A DNA stretch of 64,000 nt, taken from positions 310,001-374,000 of the forward strand of contig NZ_JARJNR010000002.1 of the NCBI RefSeq assembly GCF_030143255.1, read 5' to 3'. Origin of the DNA: Frigidibacter sp. SD6-1. Its GTDB lineage: Bacteria; Pseudomonadota; Alphaproteobacteria; Rhodobacterales; Rhodobacteraceae. Numbering within the stretch: position 1 is the stretch's first letter; the number at the start of each line of letters is the position of its first letter. The notes beneath the pieces are model-generated. The model searched no databases. It was not told the DNA's origin and saw nothing but the letters and a program-made list of their open reading frames with translations. Shown here in pieces: positions 50,789 through 59,054 of this stretch. The position numbers were made by a program, and so were the translations under genes.

Positions 50789-51975
50789 TTTCCCACGCCC
50801 CCAAGATCGCCGGCTCTGTCGCGGCGGCCCTTCTGGTGCTGTTCCCGCTGGTCTATTCGGCAGGCAATTACGACTTCGTGATGCACCTGTGGATCACGGC
50901 CTTCTACTACGCCATCCTTGCTTCAAGCTGGGCCTTGCTGGCGGGCTATGGGGGACAGTTCTCCTTTGCCCATCTCGCCTTCATGGCACTGGGGGCCTAC
51001 GGCGCGGGCATTCTGGACAACTATGTTTTCCTGACCTCGCTGCCGACCGGCACCTGCACCGAGTTCGGGCTACTTGGCACCAACATCGTTTTTCTTCCCC
51101 CAGCAGGCACGGGCGACGCCGGGGCCTGCCTGACAGCGGCCCGTGCAACATGGCCCGAAGGCGCAACCGTCAGCCGCTTTCCGTTGCTTCTGCAGATTGC
51201 TTTCGGAGCAATCGTCGGCGGCGGGGCTGGCTGGCTCATCGGCACCTTGGTCCTTCGCCTGCGTGCGGCCTATCTGGCGCTGTTCACCGTGGGGCTGTCG
51301 GAAATTCTGCGCGCGGTCCTGTCGGCGGAAATCTGGCTGACCCGGGGTCAGGCCGGCATGCCAATGTCTCCGCTCTTCCCCGAGGGCATCACCATCCTTG
51401 GCACGACCTATGGCCCGGCGGCCAAGCTACCCGCCTATTACGTCATGCTGGCGCTGTTCTTCGCAACACTTTCGCTGCTGCTGTGGGTCGCGCGGTCTCG
51501 CATCGGGCTGTTCCTGCGCAGCTTGCGCGAGGATGAGGATGCAGCCGAGGCGCTTGGCGTCGATACCGTCAAATGGAAGCGCGCTGTCTTTGTTCTGACC
51601 GCGGCGATCGCGGCGACGGCGGGGGCGGTGCAAGGCCATTACGTCGGCCTCATCACCCCCAACACCCTCGTCCTTCTGCAAATGTCGCTGGTCATCGCCA
51701 TGGCCGTCATCGGCGGGCTCGAGAACCTTGTGGCCGCCGCCATCGGCGCGATCCTGATCTCTTTCGCGCTCGAATTCCTGCGGACGGATTTCACCATTCT
51801 GGGCCTTGAGGTGGACATGACGACATGGCGGCTGGTGTTTTTCGGTCTTCTGCTGATGCTGACCCTGCGCTTCCTGCGCAATGGCGTGATCCAGGGGGCG
51901 CTGATGTGGATCGAACGGCGCGGTGTGGGCGCCGAGACCGTCGCCAAGCGGCGTGCCGCGGAGGAGGCGAAATGA
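50785..51975 (+). CDS. ABC transporter permease, LivM type, with periplasmic insertion
   Basis: A protein of 396 residues, longer than usual LivM (about 320-430). After the second or third helix (FSFAHLAFMALGAYGAGILD) there is a stretch of about 46 residues with two Cys (PTGTCTEFGLLGTN, GDAGACLTAARATWPEG) before the next helix, absent in common LivM proteins. The rest follows the family: FLRSLREDEDAAEALGVDTV is the loop that contacts the ATPase. It overlaps the permease before it and the ATPase after it by ATGA. Confidence 0.88.
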   Translation: MISHAPKIAGSVAAALLVLFPLVYSAGNYDFVMHLWITAFYYAILASSWALLAGYGGQFSFAHLAFMALGAYGAGILDNYVFLTSLPTGTCTEFGLLGTNIVFLPPAGTGDAGACLTAARATWPEGATVSRFPLLLQIAFGAIVGGGAGWLIGTLVLRLRAAYLALFTVGLSEILRAVLSAEIWLTRGQAGMPMSPLFPEGITILGTTYGPAAKLPAYYVMLALFFATLSLLLWVARSRIGLFLRSLREDEDAAEALGVDTVKWKRAVFVLTAAIAATAGAVQGHYVGLITPNTLVLLQMSLVIAMAVIGGLENLVAAAIGAILISFALEFLRTDFTILGLEVDMTTWRLVFFGLLLMLTLRFLRNGVIQGALMWIERRGVGAETVAKRRAAEEAK

Positions 51976-52739
51976 TCACCTTGGACGTCAAGGACATCCG
52001 CAAGAAGTTTGGCAATCATCAGGTCTTGAAGGGCGTCAGCTTTCGCATCGAGGGCCCGGAACTGGTGGGCCTGATCGGCCCCAACGGGGCGGGCAAGACC
52101 ACGCTGACCAATGTGCTGGACGGCGCGATCAAGCCCGACAGCGGCACGATCCGCCTTAATGGGACAAGGATCGACCCGCTGCACCCCTATGAAATCGCCC
52201 GCGCGGGGCTGGGGCGCACCTTTCAGGTGACCCGCGCCTTCCGGCGGATGACGGTGCTGGAAAACCTCTACGTTCCCGCCATGGCCATGGACGCAAGCGT
52301 GAACCGCAAGGAAATGGAGGAAAAGGCCAATGAAATCCTTGCCTTCCTGACCATCGACCACTTGCGCAACGAATATGGCCGCGCACTGTCTGGCGGGCAG
52401 CAGAAGCTCTTGGAACTCGGTCGGCTTCTGATGCTCGACCCCGATGTCTACATTCTGGACGAACCCTTCGCCGGCGTTCACCCCAGCCTGATGGCCACGA
52501 TCTACAAATGGATCGAGCGGGTGAATGGCGAAGGCAAGGCGATCATCCTGATCTCGCACCAGATGGAATCGATCTTCACCCTGTGCCGCCGCCTTCTGGT
52601 GCTGAACTTCGGCGACCTGATCGCCGATGGCCCGCCAGCCGAGGTCAAGAACGACCCGGCCGTGATCGACGCCTATCTGGGGGTCGAGGAAGACATGTCC
52701 GGCACCGGCCTGCTGACACAGGAGGCAAGCCATGCTTGA
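51972..52739 (+). CDS. ABC transporter ATP-binding protein, LivG type
   Basis: A protein of 255 residues. Walker A is GLIGPNGAGKTTLTNVLDG, the signature is YGRALSGGQQKLLELGRLLM and Walker B is MLDPDVYILDEPFAGVHPSL, followed by a switch His in ILISHQMES. All are intact. It starts at the ATG overlapping the LivM-type stop and overlaps the LivF-type gene by 8 bp. Confidence 0.93.
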   Translation: MITLDVKDIRKKFGNHQVLKGVSFRIEGPELVGLIGPNGAGKTTLTNVLDGAIKPDSGTIRLNGTRIDPLHPYEIARAGLGRTFQVTRAFRRMTVLENLYVPAMAMDASVNRKEMEEKANEILAFLTIDHLRNEYGRALSGGQQKLLELGRLLMLDPDVYILDEPFAGVHPSLMATIYKWIERVNGEGKAIILISHQMESIFTLCRRLLVLNFGDLIADGPPAEVKNDPAVIDAYLGVEEDMSGTGLLTQEASHA

Positions 52740-53436
52740 AGTCCGCAACATGGACGTGGGCTATTACCGCGACCTGAACATCCTGTCGGCGCTGAACCTC
52801 GATGTGAAGCCGGGCCAGATCGTCACCATCCTGGGGGCCAACGGCGTGGGCAAGTCCACCTCGCTCAAGGCGATCTACGGCTTTCTGCGCCCCAATGGCG
52901 GCACGATTCATCTGGATGGCCAACCGTTGATCGATGTGCCCACGCATGAGCGGATCAATCTCGGCCTTGCCTATATCCCCCAGCATCCCGGCATCTTCCG
53001 GGAAATGACGGTCGAGGAAAACCTGCTGCTTGGGGCCTGGACCTTCCGCCGGGACAAGGGCCGCATCGCCCGCAAGCTGGACGAACAATACAGCCGCTTT
53101 CCGGTCTTGAAGGAAAAGCGCCGCCAGCCGTCGGGGCAGCTGTCTGGCGGCCAGCAGCGGATGATCGAGATCGGACGCACCCTGATGGGCAATCCGAAGG
53201 TGCTTTTGGTCGATGAACCCACGGCGGGCCTGTCCAAGACCTATGCCGAAGATGTCTATCAGATGCTGCGCGATCTGCGCGACCGCGACAATCTGGGCAT
53301 CCTGCTGGTCGATCAGGAAATCCGCCATGCCCTGCGGATTGCCGATTATGTCTATGTGCTGGAACTGGGGCGCAACAAGTTCGAAGGCCCGCCATCCGAG
53401 TTCGGCGATCTGCAAAAAGCGTTCTGGGTGGGCTGA
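52732..53436 (+). CDS. ABC transporter ATP-binding protein, LivF type
   Basis: A protein of 234 residues. Walker A is ILGANGVGKSTSLKAIYG, the signature is GQLSGGQQRMIEIGRTLM and Walker B is NPKVLLVDEPTAGLSKTYAE. In place of the switch His it reads LLVDQEIRHAL, as in other LivF proteins, where a Gln-Glu pair occupies the position. It overlaps the LivG-type gene and shares one base with asparaginase. Confidence 0.93.
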   Translation: MLEVRNMDVGYYRDLNILSALNLDVKPGQIVTILGANGVGKSTSLKAIYGFLRPNGGTIHLDGQPLIDVPTHERINLGLAYIPQHPGIFREMTVEENLLLGAWTFRRDKGRIARKLDEQYSRFPVLKEKRRQPSGQLSGGQQRMIEIGRTLMGNPKVLLVDEPTAGLSKTYAEDVYQMLRDLRDRDNLGILLVDQEIRHALRIADYVYVLELGRNKFEGPPSEFGDLQKAFWVG

Positions 53437-54263
53437 TGCGTCTGATCCATACCGGCGGCACGATCGGCATGGCTCCGTCGCCACAAGGCCTTGTTCCGGC
53501 GCCGGGGGTGGTCGAAGCGGCGGTCGGCGAACGGGCGCAGGTCACGGCCCTTGATCCGCTGGTCGACAGCGCGGCCATCGGCGCAGCTGACTGGAACCGC
53601 CTCCTCGACCTGATTGAGACCGCCGACGACCCGGTCATCGTGACCCATGGCACCGACACCATGGCCTATACCGGCGCGGCGCTTTCCCAGGCGCTGGCCG
53701 GGCGGGACGCTCCGGTTATCCTCTGCGGCGCAATGGCTCCGCTGGGAACCGGCGGCGATGCCGAGGGCAATCTTGACCTTGCGCTGTCGGCACAGCCAGG
53801 CCCCGGCGTCTGGCTGGCCTTCGCCGGTCGCCTGATCCCTGCGGCGGGCCTTGTGAAACACGACAGTCACGGCGCCGACAGTTTCCGCGCGGTGCCGCAC
53901 GCGCCGTTGTCTCGCCCCCCGGCCCGCCGGTTCGGCCCGGCACGCATCGGCATCATTACCCTGACGCCGGGTATTCCGGCAGCGATGGTCCGCGCGGCCC
54001 TGTCCGAACTTGATGGTTGCGTGCTGCGGGTCTTTGGCGCGGGAACCGCCCCGCCCGATCCGGCGCTGTATCGGGCGTTGTGCGAGGCCCATCTACGCGG
54101 ATGTGCCCTGCGGGCCGTTTCGGCCTGTGAAACCGGCGGCCTTGCCCCCGGCGCCTATGCGGCAGGGGCTACCCTTTGGGAGTCTGGGGTGCAGAACGGC
54201 GGGCTGGAAACAGCTGAATCGGCCTTCGTTCGGCTTTGGCTCCACCATTCGAAAGGGGCATGA
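53436..54263 (+). CDS. L-asparaginase
   Basis: A protein of 275 residues without signal peptide, so cytoplasmic. RLIHTGGTIGMAPSPQG carries the first catalytic Thr and PVIVTHGTDTMAYTGAAL the second Thr-Asp pair; LVKHDSHGADSF holds the Lys expected in the same fold. The C-terminal part (LRVFGAGTAPPDP, RAVSACETGGLAPGAYA) is compatible with the dimer-swapped domain. It is about 50 residues shorter than E. coli asparaginases. It should turn Asn into Asp and ammonia. Its stop overlaps the start of the broken aspartase gene, which would use the product. Confidence 0.9.
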   Translation: MRLIHTGGTIGMAPSPQGLVPAPGVVEAAVGERAQVTALDPLVDSAAIGAADWNRLLDLIETADDPVIVTHGTDTMAYTGAALSQALAGRDAPVILCGAMAPLGTGGDAEGNLDLALSAQPGPGVWLAFAGRLIPAAGLVKHDSHGADSFRAVPHAPLSRPPARRFGPARIGIITLTPGIPAAMVRAALSELDGCVLRVFGAGTAPPDPALYRALCEAHLRGCALRAVSACETGGLAPGAYAAGATLWESGVQNGGLETAESAFVRLWLHHSKGA

Positions 54264-54859
54264 TGCGGCAGGACAAGGATTCTCTGGGGGTAGTAGACAT
54301 CCCCGATCACGCGCTCTGGGGCGCACAAACCCAGCGCGCAATCGAAAATTTTCGCGCCAGCGGCATTCCCATCAGCCATTTCCCGTCGCTGCTCCGAGCG
54401 CTTGCGCAGGTCAAGCGGGCTGCGGCAGCCGTGAACGCATCTCAGGGGCGGTTAGACCAGGCTCTGGCCAGCGCCATCATGCAGGCCGCCGATGAGGTGA
54501 TCAAGGGCGCGCATGGGACGCATTTTCCCGTCGGTGTCTTGCAAGGCGGTGCCGGGACGTCATCAAACATGAACATGAACATGAACGAAGTTCTGGCCAA
54601 CCGCGCGCTGGCAATCCTGGGCCATCCGCACGGCGCGCACCACATCTTGCATCCAAATAACCATGTGAACCTCTGCCAATCCACCAACGATGTTTATCCG
54701 ACCGCGATCAGGCTGGCGCTGATGGCCGAGACGATTGGCCTGCAAGCTGCGCTGGCCGGTCTTGCAGAGGCTTTCGCGACCAAGGGCGCAGCATGCTATA
54801 GGAAGACGGCGACGTGCCATGCCCCCTTTGATCTGCTAAGAATATCGCATGGCTTATGA
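54260..54859 (+). pseudogene. aspA: Truncated aspartate ammonia-lyase (aspartase), about 40% of length
   Basis: The N-terminal about 175 residues match the aspartase/fumarase superfamily: LGVVDIPDHALWGAQTQRAI, FPVGVLQGGAGTSSNMNMN and NHVNLCQSTNDVYPTAIRLAL. STND.YPT is the aspartase rather than the fumarase form. Homology stops after LAGLAEAFATKGA near 54790; the last 24 codons are unrelated and end at TAA. The GSSxxPxKxN catalytic loop and most of the helix bundle are missing, so no activity is expected. The active-site strand also has a 6-bp repeat expansion at 54566. It begins by overlapping the asparaginase stop. Confidence 0.85.
54566..54586 (+). repeat. Tandem 6-bp repeat AACATG (3.5 copies) inside the aspartase
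   Basis: AAC ATG repeats give NMNMNMN where aspartases normally have NMN-x-NEV, two residues fewer. The expansion lies in the GTS.NMN loop that is close to the substrate site. Confidence 0.8.
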
Positions 54860-55532
54860 CCCCGATGACAATCCTGACGATAGGTTCCACTTTGAAATAT
54901 GGAGTGGCCCAACCGAAGCTCTGAAGGCTACAAACCCCAGCGTCTCGTATTGCGAAAATCACAACGCAGACTTTGACTATGGATTGGCCGCATTGGACTT
55001 CAAGCTTTCGGCGCTGGCGCTGATGGAGCGACAGCGCGAGGACTGTCATTTGTCGAATTGGACAGCCCCAGTTCTGCACATGATCCGCCAGACACTCGAA
55101 CTCACTTTAAAATCTCTGATTGAAACTGTTGGGTGGAAGGTCGGCGCTAAAGCCGGAAAAGTTCGGTTTAAGCATGACCTGCGAGACCTGTGGAAGCAAG
55201 GTCGTGATTGGTTGGTTGAAAACGGCTACCCGATCGACAACGATGTGCGTTTGGCAGCGACCGACGGCATCGTCGAGAACATGCATGCAATCGATCCAAC
55301 GGGCGATCTGTTTAGATTCGGCACTTCAAGCAGAAAAGCTTTCGGAAGGAATAGGAGTTCCGACCGCGTTGGATATCGACAGGATCAACTATTCGAGGAA
55401 TTCGAGCAGGCTTGCGAATTTCTTGATCACTGGTGCGGAGTTGTGATGCGAGAAATCATTCAAGCCGAACAGGGCTGGGAGAAGGACCCATTCTTTGATC
55501 GGGAAGACTACCCAAAGATCAAAAGCGATTAG
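54849..55532 (+). CDS. Unidentified protein in a lower-GC segment
   Basis: A protein of 227 residues that I do not recognise. GC is clearly lower (near 50%) than in the surrounding genes, with many AT-ending codons. Visible are an acidic N-terminus (YDPDDNPDDRFHFEIW), a helix-like APVLHMIRQTLELTLKSLIE, then RFKHDLRDLWKQGRDWLVE, an arrangement reminiscent of HEPN-like helical proteins (L.LK.L...HDL..LW). RQREDCH at about residue 60 fits the loose R-x5-H of HEPN RNases, but the match is weak. The C-terminus is Trp- and Asp-rich. It lies where the aspartase breaks off, so it looks acquired. No signal peptide or membrane helix. Confidence 0.6.
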   Translation: MAYDPDDNPDDRFHFEIWSGPTEALKATNPSVSYCENHNADFDYGLAALDFKLSALALMERQREDCHLSNWTAPVLHMIRQTLELTLKSLIETVGWKVGAKAGKVRFKHDLRDLWKQGRDWLVENGYPIDNDVRLAATDGIVENMHAIDPTGDLFRFGTSSRKAFGRNRSSDRVGYRQDQLFEEFEQACEFLDHWCGVVMREIIQAEQGWEKDPFFDREDYPKIKSD

Positions 55533-55654
55533 TAGGTCAAGGCAACGGCGGGGTCGATAGGTCGATAATCTGGTTGAGGCCCTCACGCGAATTGAGGTGC
55601 TCCGGTCCCGTCCGCCGACCGAAGGTCTGGATCGCCCCGCATAGCGGTCAGCCC

Positions 55655-56647
55655 TCAGATCACCCCGTCCGCCCGGAACAGTGCCTTGACGTCCTGCTCG
55701 GGGCGCGGCCCGAAATGGCTGATGACCTCGGCCGCCGCGATGCAGCCCATGCGGCCGGCCGTCTGCAGGCCCTGGCCGGTCGCGAGGCCATAGAGGAATC
55801 CGGCCGCGAACTGGTCGCCCGCGCCGGTCGCGTCGACCGGCACAACGCGATGGACCGGCACCTCGACCCGCTCCGCGCCGCGGATCACGACGACATCGGC
55901 GCCCGAGCGGGTGCACACGATCAGCGGGCAGTCGGCCTTGGCCTCGGCAAGCGCCGCCTCCAGATCCTCGGTCTGGTAGAGCGAGCACCATTCGTGCTGG
56001 TTGCCGATCACATAATCCATCTGGTCATGCACCAGTCGCCGGAAATCCGCCCGGTGCCGGTCGACGCAGAACGGATCGGAGAGCGAAATGCCCGCCTTGC
56101 CGCCCGCCCTGTGGCAGGCCTCGGCGGCCTTCAGGAACGCGGCCTTGCCCTGATCCTTGTCGAAGAGATAGCCTTCCAGGAACAGGTAGTCGGCCGCCCT
56201 CACCACCTCCTCGTCGAGGTCCTCGGGGCCGAAATCGGCGCCTGCGCCCAGGTAGGTGTTCATCGACCTTTCGCCATCCCCGGTGACGAAGATCATCGAG
56301 CGCGAGGTCGGCAGGTCGGCTGCGGCCGACGGCGGGTTCGGGAAGGCCGTGCCCTCCGCCTCAAGCGATTTGGCATAGAAACGCCCGAGCGCGTCATCCT
56401 TCACCTTGCCGACAAAGGCCGTGCGGAGCCCCAGATTTCCAAGCCCGGCAATGGTATTTCCCACCGACCCGCCCGGCGCCTGAACCCGCTCCTTCATCGA
56501 GGCATAGAGCGTCTCGCCGCGTTCGCGGTCGACAAGCTGCATGATGCCCTTCTCGATCCCCATCCAGTCGAGGAAATCGTCGTCGCACTGGGTCAGCACA
56601 TCGACCATGGCATTGCCAAGGCCGACGACATCGAAACGTTTGGTCAC
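55655..56647 (-). CDS. Adenosine kinase (PfkB family)
   Basis: A protein of 330 residues. The PfkB N-terminal pattern is RFDVVGLGNAMVDVLTQCDD, the Gly-rich segment is APGGSVGNTIAGLGNLGL, and the C-terminal signature VDATGAGDQFAAGFLYGLAT contains the catalytic Asp and anion hole. It phosphorylates adenosine or a related nucleoside for salvage. It lies downstream of nth, overlapping it by ATGA, an arrangement common in Rhodobacteraceae. Confidence 0.9.
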   Translation of the reverse strand: MTKRFDVVGLGNAMVDVLTQCDDDFLDWMGIEKGIMQLVDRERGETLYASMKERVQAPGGSVGNTIAGLGNLGLRTAFVGKVKDDALGRFYAKSLEAEGTAFPNPPSAAADLPTSRSMIFVTGDGERSMNTYLGAGADFGPEDLDEEVVRAADYLFLEGYLFDKDQGKAAFLKAAEACHRAGGKAGISLSDPFCVDRHRADFRRLVHDQMDYVIGNQHEWCSLYQTEDLEAALAEAKADCPLIVCTRSGADVVVIRGAERVEVPVHRVVPVDATGAGDQFAAGFLYGLATGQGLQTAGRMGCIAAAEVISHFGPRPEQDVKALFRADGVI

Positions 56648-57288
56648 AGATTCTTCTCCTCATAGGGGCAGAGATCACGGATCAGGCAGGCCCGGCATTT
56701 CGGGCTGCGCGCCGTGCAGGTATAGCGGCCATGCAGGATCAGCCAGTGGTGGGCATGGTGCTGGAATTCGGCCGGGATGTGATCTTCGATGGCGCGCTCG
56801 ACCTGATCGACATCCTTGCCGGGCGCGATGCCGGTGCGGTTGCCGACGCGGAAGATATGCGTATCGACCGCCTGCGCGGGGTGACGGAACCACATGTTCA
56901 GGACGACATTCGCGGTCTTGCGGCCCACACCCGGCAAGGATTGCAGCGCGGCGCGGGAAGACGGGACTTGCCCGCCGTACGCCTCGACCAGAATGCGGCT
57001 CAGTTTAATGACATTCTTCGCCTTCTGCCGGAAGAGGCCGATGGTCTTGATATGCTCCGTCAGGCCGTCCTCGCCGAGCGCCAGCATCTTTTCGGGGCTG
57101 TCGGCGATCTGGAACAGCGTCCGCGTCGCCTTGTTGACGCCCGCATCCGTCGCCTGCGCCGACAGCGCCACCGCGACCAGGAGCGTGAAGGCATTCACAT
57201 GCTCAAGCTCGCCCTTGGGGTGGGCCTCCGCCTCCCGGAACCGGGTGAAAATCTCGCGGATCGTGTGATAATCGAGCTGGCGCGCCAT
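56644..57288 (-). CDS. nth: Endonuclease III
   Basis: A protein of 214 residues. LQSLPGVGRKTANVVLN is the helix-hairpin-helix with the catalytic Lys, AQAVDTHIFRVGNRTG gives the catalytic Asp, and CTARSPKCRACLIRDLC is the 4Fe-4S motif (C-x6-C-x2-C-x5-C). It removes oxidised pyrimidines and cleaves at abasic sites. The start is MARQLDYHT; a longer frame upstream is not conserved. It is divergent from an Ada-like repair gene. Confidence 0.96.
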   Translation of the reverse strand: MARQLDYHTIREIFTRFREAEAHPKGELEHVNAFTLLVAVALSAQATDAGVNKATRTLFQIADSPEKMLALGEDGLTEHIKTIGLFRQKAKNVIKLSRILVEAYGGQVPSSRAALQSLPGVGRKTANVVLNMWFRHPAQAVDTHIFRVGNRTGIAPGKDVDQVERAIEDHIPAEFQHHAHHWLILHGRYTCTARSPKCRACLIRDLCPYEEKNL

Positions 57289-57394
57289 GGCTTCCTCATG
57301 CCCTGTGCGCCCGCTACCGTGCAAGCAAAAAGCCGCAAAATCCGGGTCGCGCGCGACCTTCCCCTTCCCTATTCTCGGCGCAAGGAGAATTGCC

Positions 57395-58243
57395 ATGCAG
57401 ATCGACGGCCCCTCGGACGCCTATCACTATCAGGTCATCGGCCGCGCGCTGCGCGAGATCGACGCGGCGGGGCAATCGGCCCTTTCGCTCGATGATCTTG
57501 CCCGGCGGCTGAAGATGAGCCCCGCGCATTTCCAGCGCACCTTCTCGGCCTGGGTCGGCGTCTCGCCCAAGCGCTATCAGCAATATCTGACGCTCGATCA
57601 TGCCAAGCGGCTTCTGGCGGAACGATTCACCCTTCTCGATACGGCGCACGAGACCGGCCTGTCCGGCACCGGACGGCTGCATGACCTCTTCCTGAGGTGG
57701 GAGGCGATGAGCCCCGGCGCCTATGCGGCGGCGGGCGAAGGGCTCGATGTCAGCTACGGCTGGTTCCCCTCGCCTTTCGGCGAGGCGCTGGCGATGGGCA
57801 CAGAGCGTGGCCTGTGCGGGTTGGCCTTCGCCGAGGAATGCGGGCGCGCGGCGGCCTTCGCCGACATGACGGGGCGCTGGCCAGCCGCGCGGTTCAGCGA
57901 ACGCCCCGAGGCGCTGCGCCCCTGGGTCGAGGCGGCCTTTGCCCAGAAGGGCGAGGCGAGGCTTTTGATGATCGGCGCCCCCTTCCAGATCAAGGTCTGG
58001 GAGGCGCTGCTGCAGATACCTTCAGGTCAGGTGACCACCTATTCGGAGCTTGCCCGCGTAACAGGCCATCCGACTGCGCAACGGGCGGTGGGCACCGCTG
58101 TCGGGCGCAATCCGGTCAGCTTCCTCATCCCCTGCCACCGGGCGCTGAGGAAATCCGGCGGGCTCGGCGGTTATCACTGGGGCCTGCCGGTCAAGCGCGC
58201 GATGCTCGCGTGGGAAGCGGCGCGCGAAGAGGAGGCTGCCTGA
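57395..58243 (+). CDS. Ada-like regulator and O6-methylguanine-DNA methyltransferase (no N-terminal Ada domain)
   Basis: A protein of 282 residues. Residues 20-110 form an AraC-type DNA-binding domain (LSLDDLARRLKMSPAHFQRT, YQQYLTLDHAKRLLAERFTL). The C-terminal methyltransferase domain has FQIKVWEALLQIPSGQVTTY, ELARVTGHPTAQRAVGTAVG and the acceptor Cys in SFLIPCHRALRKSGGLGGYH. Full Ada has a further N-terminal zinc domain that repairs phosphotriesters and switches on the AraC part; that domain is absent here, so regulation must differ. AAGGAGAA precedes the ATG. It is divergent from nth. Confidence 0.92.
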   Translation: MQIDGPSDAYHYQVIGRALREIDAAGQSALSLDDLARRLKMSPAHFQRTFSAWVGVSPKRYQQYLTLDHAKRLLAERFTLLDTAHETGLSGTGRLHDLFLRWEAMSPGAYAAAGEGLDVSYGWFPSPFGEALAMGTERGLCGLAFAEECGRAAAFADMTGRWPAARFSERPEALRPWVEAAFAQKGEARLLMIGAPFQIKVWEALLQIPSGQVTTYSELARVTGHPTAQRAVGTAVGRNPVSFLIPCHRALRKSGGLGGYHWGLPVKRAMLAWEAAREEEAA

Positions 58244-58365
58244 CACGCTCCTGAAAAGGCCGCCATGAGCGGCATTCCGCCGACCCGCGCGTGGCGACGG
58301 ATCGTTATTGCCTAACACAGGCGTTATGCAGAGCGTCGACCCGTCTTTATCATGGAGCTCTCCAT

Positions 58366-59034
58366 ATGCGTCTCAGTTCCCTTCTCATCGCGGGCCTCGC
58401 AGCGGTCGCCTTCCTGACCGCCTGCGTCGCACCGCAGCCCACCTACAATCCCAACGATCCGAACCAGCGCGCCAAGCAGGGCGTGGTTCTGGGCGCGCTC
58501 GGCGGCGCAGCGCTTGGCGCGCTGACGGGCGACGACAATGACAAGACCTCCGACCGGGCGCTCGGCGGCGCGGTCCTTGGCGCGGTCGCGGGCGGCCTCT
58601 ACGGCAACTTCCTCGACAAGCAGGCGGCCGAACTGCAGCGCGACATCCGCACGAACGGCGTCAGGATCATCAACGAAGGCAACCGCCTGCGCGTGGTCAT
58701 GCCCGAGGGCATCCTCTTCCCGGTCGACAGCGCCAGCGTTAACCCCGGCATCATGAACGACCTCTACACGGTCGCAAGCAGCCTGCAGCGCTATCCCAAC
58801 AGCCGCGTCGATATCGTCGGCCATACCGACAATACCGGCTCGGCCGCCTATAACCAGGACCTCTCGCAGCGCCGCGCCGGGTCCGTCGCCGCCGTCCTGC
58901 GCAGCGCGGGTGTCACGGGTGCCCGCCTCAACCCCTATGGCGCGGGAGAGGACCAGCCGGTCGCCTCGAACCTCACCCCCGAGGGCCGGGCCCAGAACCG
59001 CCGGGTCGAGATCATCATCGTCCCGAACGGCTGA
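58366..59034 (+). CDS. OmpA-family outer-membrane lipoprotein
   Basis: A protein of 222 residues with a lipoprotein signal peptide (LSSLLIAGLAAVAFLTAC, lipobox LTAC). A glycine-zipper region follows (GVVLGALGGAALGALTG, ALGGAVLGAVAGGLYG), then an OmpA peptidoglycan-binding domain (SSLQRYPNSRVDIVGHTDNT, LSQRRAGSVAAVLRSAGV, EGRAQNRRVEIIIVPNG). This layout matches the YiaD type. It links the outer membrane to peptidoglycan. A strong terminator follows. Confidence 0.94.
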   Translation: MRLSSLLIAGLAAVAFLTACVAPQPTYNPNDPNQRAKQGVVLGALGGAALGALTGDDNDKTSDRALGGAVLGAVAGGLYGNFLDKQAAELQRDIRTNGVRIINEGNRLRVVMPEGILFPVDSASVNPGIMNDLYTVASSLQRYPNSRVDIVGHTDNTGSAAYNQDLSQRRAGSVAAVLRSAGVTGARLNPYGAGEDQPVASNLTPEGRAQNRRVEIIIVPNG

Positions 59035-59054
59035 GGCCGCACTGACGGTTGCGA

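Noticed and set aside
54849-55532. Calling the low-GC gene a HEPN ribonuclease toxin
   Set aside because: Only a loose R-x5-H and a helical look support this. The R-x-(4-6)-H pattern is short and frequent by chance, and no antitoxin gene is adjacent.
55545-55654. A short protein-like remnant (NLVEALTRIEVLRSRPPTEG) between the low-GC gene and adenosine kinase
   Set aside because: Only about 26 codons are open and I could not relate them to the aspartase C-terminus or a transposase.
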